From Neonectria sp. B-13 (lineage: Eukaryota; Ascomycota; Sordariomycetes; Hypocreales; Nectriaceae), in the NCBI GenBank assembly GCA_002682825.1, contig NOKP01000007.1, positions 1,054,001 through 1,118,000 on the forward strand: a stretch of 64,000 nt of DNA. The letters are read 5' to 3'. This document shows, in pieces, positions 57,943 through 64,000 of this stretch. The notes under the pieces were generated by a model. It worked only from the letters and a program-made list of their open reading frames with translations. It had not been told where the DNA came from and made no database searches. Position 1 is the stretch's first letter. Each line of letters starts with the position of its first letter. The position numbers and the translations under genes are program-made.

Positions 57943-58736
57943 GGTGTTGTTTCTGTGGTGTTGCTACCTAGTGGGAGGTAGGCAGATGGGTTTTGGAGAG
58001 CAGGTATGAGACTAGGCGTCCAATCAGGGGGGCCAATGGCTGTGGCCTGGCAGGATCTCAAGAGGTAAGTGATCGTATTATAGTATAGCACAATATTGAG
58101 ATCGGGCTTGTGAGGATTCTGTTGGCAGGGAGGCGTGGATGAGATGTAAAGCGGTGGTATGTACTCGTTGTGAGTGAAACGATTGAGCTAGTGAGTCCAA
58201 GTTGGTCGACTTTTCTTTCTTCGCTGTGGATGCACTAACACACACACCCTGATCCCTAACGTGCACGCCCATCTTAGGCACGGGTATTGGCCTTATTAAC
58301 AAGTGGAGATAGATACTAGGACCAATACCAATCTGAACCTGTATTCTACCATTATCCAGAACACATCATAAGTCAAATAGCCCCAATTTATCTTGAATCA
58401 TCAACACTGAATTTCTCTGCTATTTTATTGATGGTCAAAATGCCATGTTAGCGGCAGTGCATGTTAAGGTACTCCTGCCTGCTGTCGTTAAAATCAACAC
58501 TATAGTACCCCACTGCGCCGTCATTTTCCCAGCGGGTCCCACAGCGCTACTGCAGCGCACACCCCACCGCGGCTCCCTCCCACGTCACCTCTAACACCAA
58601 CCATGCGATACCATCTGGCGATTCCTCCACCTCCAACTCGTCCGTCGCGAAAAACGTCCCCCTCCGCCTCTAAGACTCCAAAGACCTCTCTGTCTTCTAC
58701 CTCTTTCATGGCTGCCTACACCTGAGATAGGCCACC
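57943..58736. promoter_or_regulatory. Divergent promoter region between POP7 and RAV2-like genes
   Basis: These 794 bases between outward-facing starts hold no recognisable gene. The RAV2-side start has a good context, GCCACCATG. Confidence 0.5.
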
Positions 58737-59853
58737 ATGTCCGTTGCAGTCTGGCCGGCCGTCTCGCCCGACGAGCTCAGGCATAAAGCCGCGGCGACCC
58801 AGGTACGGGCTGCTTCTTATTTTCCCCGTGTCGGACTGAGCTACCGCTGGCAGAAGATTGGAACCCCGTCATGCTGATTTACTACTCCAAGGAACGCGAG
58901 CTCGAATGGGTTATCGAGGAGACGCTGGAGATCTGCCGCGATCTCAAGCATAGCCTTGACGATTGCTATGCGCTCTTGGCGCCTATTGATCCCGGGAGCA
59001 CGCTCGTCATGAGCACCCCGCGCAATGAGAAGGTCAAGGGAACCCTCACCCGAGTGGGCACCCGCATCCTCAAGGGCGTAAGTAGCACGCTTAGCTTCCC
59101 TCGAACGTAACTGGAATACTGACTCCCGTGGTGATGCAGTCCCTCCATCTTCAACTCCGAACCCTACCCGCTCAAACGCTCTCGCTCTCCCAGTCCGATG
59201 TCGTCCACATCCACGCCCTCGACGCCCTCCATACCCACCTTAACCAGGCCATCGATCTCCTCTCCGTCACCCTCTCCAAGCCGCAGGACCCCAGCTCGCT
59301 CTCCTCCACCCTCGCCCTCCTCGCTGACTCCCTCACCGACTCCGCCGCCCTCCTCAAGGGCCCGCCCATCAACCAGGCCGACCCTGGCTGGCAGGCCTCC
59401 TCCTGCCCAGCATACCACTTCCACCCGGTGCCCGGCCCCAACCTCAGTGTCTACATCGGCCTCCAGGACAGCTCCATCGTCCTCTGGCTGCGCGTCCTCG
59501 AACCCGTCGACGCCCCCGTCCACTTCGGCACCAAGCTCGGCCTCGCCATTGGCACCTTCCGACGGCTCGAGCACGACGAGATGGACACCATCTTCAAGTA
59601 CAACACCAAGGGCAGCGACAGTGGAGAGACAAGGCCCCGCAGCGCAAGACATACTCCGGAGCCCAGATCCACGCCTCCACCATTCGGTAACGGCAGGGAC
59701 ATACAAGAAGTCTACGTGCGAGAAAAGGTCCGTGTCGAGAGCGCTGACCCGAGTCTAATCTCTTTGCACTCGAAGCTCGGGTTCCTTAGTCACATGCTCG
59801 GTCAGGCGCGGAGGAACCTGAGCACTGTCATGAGCGTCGACTCGGACGACTGA
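58737..59853 (+). CDS. RAV2: RAVE complex subunit 2 / Rogdi family
   Basis: There are three exons: 58737-58802, 58892-59077 and 59140-59853. Introns are 89 and 62 nt. The product is 321 aa. The layout MSVAVWPAVSPDELRHKAAA then ERELEWVIEETLEICRDLKH and SLDDCYALLAP is the Rogdi/Rav2 N-terminal helix bundle. LVMSTPRNEKVKGTLTRVGT and RILKGSLHLQLRTLPAQTLS are strongly conserved in fungi. QASSCPAYHFHPVPGPNLSV and VYIGLQDSSIVLWLRVLEP form the beta-domain. The C-terminus returns to helix (LHSKLGFLSHMLGQARRNLS). Rav2 with Rav1 and Skp1 reassembles the V1 and V0 sectors of the vacuolar ATPase after glucose returns. Exon 2 could start earlier in an open frame, but the chosen acceptor CCAAG gives the conserved join. 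Confidence 0.87.
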
Positions 59854-60264
59854 GGGGAAGGCACAGCAGCCGGAGATCATTGGAATTGAATACCCCCGGC
59901 GTCAAGAGGAGGAAGGTTGTACATGGAAATGGGAACAAAGGTAGAGCACTGGCGCCGCACGTAGCTATTTGTTGGCTCAGAAGACTTAATTCACACAATT
60001 TGGTAGGAATGTAGATACTATCTGTACATGCAATTCATCATCAACAAGCTTGCTCCGCATTCTCCACCAATCCGGTACCGCGACCAACGATCAAACGATC
60101 TATGCATTGCAACACACAAAAGAAATACAGGCGCGCACTCTGTCCTCTCATGAACAGGGCACGCCATCAGCCGGCGGGTCCAGTCTACCGGTGGTTATGG
60201 CAACAAAACCGCAGAGTGAGACATTGAGCTCGAGAACGAGGACTCATGCTAACATGGAGCAAGC
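59854..60264. other. Intergenic between convergent RAV2-like and NIPSNAP genes
   Basis: 411 bases with no gene. Both 3' UTRs are expected here. Confidence 0.5.
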
Positions 60265-61421
60265 TCATGCCACGGGAGACCACGGCATGGGAATGAGGAT
60301 GCGCGACTTCATACTCTGGATCAAGGGCACCGTCTTGTGGACAGTATCGCTCCAGCCCTCAACCTGCCAGCTCTGCTCGCGGCGAGTGCGGCGCTCCTCG
60401 AGATTGGCAAACTGCCAGAGGTGGTGGACGGTGTTGAGGTCGCCAATCTGGACGAACCAGGCACCGACGCCCTCCATGACCTCGCGACGGGCCTTGAGGC
60501 CGCGGCGCCAGTGTGTCTCCCACTCGAGGAGGTTGCCTGGGTGCAGTGTGTAAGACCGCAGCTCGAAGACGCCACCAAGCTGTCGGGGTGGGGTAGTGGG
60601 CCAGAAAGAGAACTCCTGCATCAGGGAGATATTCTTAGACTTGATCATGCCCTTGAGTTTGCTGTCGAACTCGGCGAAGTCGGGGTGGTTCGAGATGTTG
60701 TGTCGCGACGCGTGGTATCCTTCGTACTTTTGATACTCCCAGATGTGGACTGTTACCCCGCCTCCAAGTCAGCCAGCTAGTCTTCGAGGTTGACGCGAAA
60801 CGAAGCGACAACGAGAGCAAATCAAACGGGGGAAACCATACCAAATGTGTCGCAATCGCCGACCTCTGTCCTCCAGCTCCCCACCAAGTGTACCTTGTTC
60901 TCCGGGGTGTTGGCCATCTTGGGATACCATTGACCGACAAGCTTAACATACTCGTCGACCTTATCCGACTTAACCTCGTGGAAGACGATGGAGTGGACAT
61001 ACTTGCCACGGGCAAGGACCTGGCTGAAGCTAGCCTCAAGCTGGGCTTCGAGCTCGCGGCCTGCCTTGGTTCCGTAGATGAGGTTGGTTAGCGGGCCAGC
61101 CTTGCGGTCGGGCTCCGGCTGCTGGACCTCTGCGTTCCGCCCTGTTTTGGCATCCTGTGAGCCCTGGGTTGGCTGCTTGGCTGCAGCGTCAGCCGCCTTC
61201 GGGGATGAGGTGAACGCACTGGCTTCCCGTTCCTTCTGTGCCTCTACCTGCTGCTCACGAAACGCACTCTGCTTCTTGTTGAATGTCTCGACGGTTGCTC
61301 GCGAGGGATTGATATCCCCCATCGAAGGGGTCTTGCTCTGCCGCAGCGCACTTGTGCTGAGAGCTCGCAGGCCTGACCGCGGGACACCCGCGGCGGCGCG
61401 GACGAACTGGCGGCTCAGCAT
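60265..61421 (-). CDS. NIPSNAP family mitochondrial protein
   Basis: There are two exons, 61421-60842 and 60749-60265, with a 92-nt intron. The product is 354 aa. The ATG at 61421 gives MLSRQFVRAAAGVPRSGLRA and then LSTSALRQSK, a typical mitochondrial presequence; the open frame continues upstream but without this property. The first ferredoxin-like half has LTNLIYGTKAGRELEAQLEA and FHEVKSDKVDEYVKLVGQWY. The second half has the repeat FELRSYTLHPGNLLEWETHW and GAWFVQIGDLNTVHHLWQFA. VHIWEYQKYEGYHASRHNIS crosses the splice join. The C-terminus ends SMKSRILIPMPWSPVA, the conserved NIPSNAP tail. In animals NIPSNAP1/2 sit in mitochondria and flag damaged organelles for mitophagy. The fungal role is not established. 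It is divergent from ATP18. Confidence 0.9.
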
Positions 61422-62372
61422 GTTGTGGGAGGGAGGGAGTGCAAGTGGGCGGGCGAGGTGTGAAATGTGCAAGGTGTTGGAGCTAGTAGGAGCTCCGAAA
61501 AAGGTGATGACACAAAGAGGGGAAGTGAACAAGGGTGGTCTCCCAAAATGCCGAGGTTGGAAGATCGACAATTGGAGAGGGAGAGAAAGAGGGAGAGGCA
61601 GGTAGATGGTAGAGGCAGATGGCGGAAGGCAGAGGCAGAGACAAGAGGCAGACGACGAAACGTGCAGCTGGTTGCGTCAGAGCAAAAGGCAGCCTTGGCA
61701 GCTGGCAGAAAGTGGCAAGGCACAGAAAGAGTCAAGGAAGCACGGCGCTTTGAGCTTGCCAGTGATTGAATCCGGACGGTAGAGTTGAAAGAGGGAGGTG
61801 TGAGGGCGCGTGGTAGCGGCCGGGGTGGCGACTGGGTTCTGTAGTATTGGAGGGACGGAACGGCTTCTGTTACGTTCCAGGAATTCTTCACCCCGCACTT
61901 GGGATGCTTTGATGTTTTTCTGACGAGTCTCAAGGTTTGTAGAATATAGGCTGATTTGAGAGAATCAAAGCCCCAGGAATGAGTGCGACAAGTACGTATC
62001 CTCCCTTCTTAAAGCTGCGAGCTTGCTGAGCTCCCCCAATGATGTCACCTGCCAGGCGACCATCACGTGTGAATGCTTAGCGCTGCATGAAAACGCGGGG
62101 TTCGGCAGAATGGTTTCTGCGATGCTCCGGAGGGTCCACCCAGGCGTGTGCGACCCCTGCAGCCTGACTTTCGCTCCCGTCCCGCTCCAATTGCTGCCTC
62201 AGGCCATAATCGATATCCGGTGCTCGGCTTCGGCAGAACCCGCTCGGAGCTTTGCTGGGTCTGTCGTCGGAAAAAGGCTCGTTTTGAAGACTCTCAATCC
62301 CAAAGCACCCTGCCGAAACTCCATCAACCCGAACCGATCCCCTTCCTCGCGATACCCTCCAATACCGTCAAA
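61422..62372. promoter_or_regulatory. Divergent promoter region between NIPSNAP and ATP18
   Basis: These 951 bases lie between two outward-facing genes for mitochondrial proteins. A purine-rich stretch lies at 61560-61660 (the NIPSNAP leader on the other strand). No gene was recognised. Confidence 0.5.
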
Positions 62373-62813
62373 ATGTCGTGGCTCGGTGTCCAACCCCTCA
62401 AGAAGTTCCCGGCTCCCTTCCGTGCGTCTCCCCGACTCCAATTGCGACGACATCCGTGTTGCCGAAGCGACGTGTCACGCTGACCAGTTCCCTACAGTGA
62501 AGCCGTACTGGCCCTTCTTCGCCGCCGGTATGTGAAATTGCGCCGCTCCCCCGACAATACCGCGATCTCGACGAGCATTCCCCCACGCGCCGACCCCCGA
62601 TTGATGCGGCGATGAGCTTGGATGGCAATTGACTTGGATTACACAGGTGCTATTATCGCCTACGGCGTCAACTCCCTGCAGGGCAAGATGATGGGCGGTA
62701 CGTGCCCCTTCCGACATACATTTCCCAGGGGAATCACGAACTGACCGTGTGCTATAGCTGCCGAGTGGAAGAACGACCCCCGCAACCCCAGCGCCAAGTC
62801 TGGCGGTCACTAA
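62373..62813 (+). CDS. ATP18: ATP synthase subunit J (Atp18, subunit i/j)
   Basis: There are four small exons: 62373-62421, 62498-62527, 62647-62697 and 62758-62813. Introns are 76, 119 and 60 nt. The product is only 61 aa. The protein starts MSWLGVQPLKKFPAPFLKPY and continues with WPFFAAGAIIAYGVNSLQGK, a single membrane helix. It ends EWKNDPRNPSAKSGGH, where NDPRNP plus a Gly-His tail is the hallmark of yeast Atp18. The length matches the yeast protein (59 aa). It is a supernumerary subunit of the mitochondrial F1Fo-ATP synthase membrane sector, near the peripheral stalk. Every splice junction restores the frame, and all donors (GTGCGT, GTATGT, GTACGT) and acceptors are canonical. It is easily missed because no exon exceeds 56 nt. 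Confidence 0.93.
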
Positions 62814-63487
62814 GTCTGACGAGGAGGAATTGGAGGTTTCGTCGAAGCAAGCATGATCGATCCGCTCGAGCGCGAGCCAGGAATCCTGTGAGATGGAATT
62901 GTATCATAGAGTCGCATAAGGGGCTTAATTGACCAGCTGTCAAAACGATTCAACTTGAGACGTTTCCGCCGGTGTCGGGATTGCCCTTGGAACTGATGCT
63001 GTTGCCAATTCACCACAACAATCGAACCACCTTGAAACTGGAACTTGGACACGCAGCCGTGGGCTTTTTACTGTACCCTCGGACGATTTCCACCCAGCAG
63101 CCCCGGAGACTGTTTTATCGGAGCTTGCGGAACCCACTGCTCATGTGATGCGCCGTAGTTATTGCACCAACATTTTGCCGAGTGAGCAGCTCCAATTGCA
63201 GCTTCAGCTCGGCCCAATGGCAAAACCAGAGTCTCCAGGTTACTCCAGAACCAGTGCTTGCAGAGAGACGTCATGTTTTCCCACACTTATAGATCCCATG
63301 TTGACCTCACGTGGGGGCATCGAAGCGTTCCCTCTCCAATCATGAAATACGGGCCCAATATGTCACAAATCTCATCCTGACAAATCACCGTTATCGCTCA
63401 CTCGCTCACACCACGACACCACGACTCATACGGCGAGCCAGATCCGTCCCATCTTCTGCCATTAAAAATTGCTTCATAGTTCTGTAG
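62814..63487. other. Intergenic between ATP18 and the FSH1-like gene
   Basis: No gene was recognised in these 674 bases. They presumably contain the FSH1-like promoter. Confidence 0.45.
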
Positions 63488-64000
63488 ATGCGTTTGCTTT
63501 CCGGCCTCTTTTTCGCTGCTAGACCACTCGCAACCAGACCTTATCCTGCTTTTACAACGAAACCGTTTATCTTCGCCATGACGACAGCGGCGGGGCCAAA
63601 GGGCGTAAAACAACAAAAGCCCAAGAAGGTTGTAGTCAAGACGGAGGTCAAGATTCTCATGCTTCATGGTAAGTCACCAAAGAGGGCGCCAACTGAGTCT
63701 CCATCGCGAGTGCTCTGTCGCCACTCTGGACTCTGAAAGCATCTTCACAAATCCACTCACTAACCAGGCTCCCAGGCTACACACAATCCGGGCCCCTATT
63801 CCGGGCCAAGACCCGAGCCCTCGAGAAGCTCCTCACCAAGGTCCTGACGCCCATCGCGCTGCTTCCCGTTCCCATCTACCCCACGGCGCCCAACCGGCTC
63901 AAGGCCACCGACATCCCGGGCTACCAGCCGCCCGCGGAGCCGCAGGCCGGGGACTATGAGCCGGACACTTGGGCGTGGTGGCGGAAGGACGAGGCCTCGG
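63488..64000 (+). CDS. FSH1-family serine hydrolase, 5' part
   Basis: Exon 1 runs from 63488 to 63668. Exon 2 starts at 63776 and runs off the window; the intron is 107 nt. The frame reads VKTEVKILMLHG, joined to YTQSGPLFRAKTRALEKLLT, the N-terminus of the FSH1 alpha/beta hydrolase family (ILxLHGYxQSGxxF). A fungal YPTAPNRLKATDIPGYQPPA segment and the acidic EPDTWAWWRKDEAS follow. The catalytic Gly-x-Ser-x-Gly, Asp and His lie beyond the window. The first ATG adds about 30 residues, MRLLSGLFFAARPLATRPYP and on, that look like a mitochondrial presequence. A second ATG at 63578 would give the shorter cytosolic form. Yeast Fsh proteins are poorly characterised carboxyl hydrolases, related to human OVCA2. 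Confidence 0.85.

Noticed and set aside
1..64000. tRNA, 5S rRNA or CRISPR arrays
   Set aside because: A visual scan for B-box motifs (GGTTCGANTCC) with matching A-box and acceptor stems found none. No regularly spaced repeats occur, and CRISPR is not expected in a fungal nucleus.

Overview
This window comes from the nuclear genome of a filamentous ascomycete. The evidence is short introns of roughly 50-120 nt with GTRNGT-type donors and CTRAY-type branch sites, moderately GC-rich coding DNA with pyrimidine-rich leaders, and a strongly AT-rich island carrying a repeat-induced point mutation (RIP) signature. The gene set is also fungal: ATG29, septin Cdc11, Lag1, Och1, an Arb2-domain protein and fungal-type dynein light intermediate chain. 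A Sordariomycete-like host is my inference. The species cannot be read from the window.

Layout. 1-1379 (-) is the end of an Est1-type DNA/RNA-binding gene cut by the window edge, with an in-frame TAA. 2653-6158 is a 3.5 kb AT-rich island bounded by near-perfect 48-bp terminal inverted repeats. It contains two head-to-tail ~1.1 kb copies mutated to different degrees, and I read it as a dead, RIP-mutated DNA transposon. 6159-11105 shows no convincing gene. From 11.1 to 45.2 kb lies a conserved housekeeping block, mostly in divergent or convergent pairs: tRNA t6A dehydratase (-), Mgr3-like i-AAA adaptor (+), Arb2-domain protein (-), ATG29 (-), a small helical protein (-), SPATA20/YyaL-like protein (+), dynein light intermediate chain (-), IST3 (+), HSV2-like PROPPIN (-), septin CDC11 (+), a Bax-inhibitor-1 family membrane protein (-), ceramide synthase LAG1 (+), a mitochondrial-type acyl-CoA ligase (-) and OCH1 (-). 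45.2-54.9 kb is gene-poor and repeat-rich. Its only strong coding signal is a ~498-codon coiled-coil ORF whose apparent start Met is separated from it by an in-frame TAA. 54.9-64 kb returns to conserved genes: UPF0311/DUF3237 (+), POP7 (-), RAV2/Rogdi (+), NIPSNAP (-), ATP18 (+, a 61-aa protein in four small exons) and a truncated FSH1-type hydrolase (+).

How the genes relate. Eukaryotic genes are transcribed singly, so no operons are implied. Several neighbours share compartments. Mgr3-like, the tRNA dehydratase, the acyl-CoA ligase, NIPSNAP and Atp18 are mitochondrial by family or presequence. Atg29 and the HSV2-like PROPPIN both act in autophagy. Lag1 and Och1 act in the ER/Golgi. Rav2 regulates V-ATPase assembly, and Cdc11 and the dynein chain are cytoskeletal. 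Exon boundaries were set by hand from splice motifs, reading-frame continuity and family similarity. No transcript or database evidence was available.

Most worth a second look: the TIR-bounded element with two unequally mutated copies, the two in-frame TAA codons in otherwise coding frames, the 10-nt microexon in ATG29, and three stop-free introns with lengths divisible by three.
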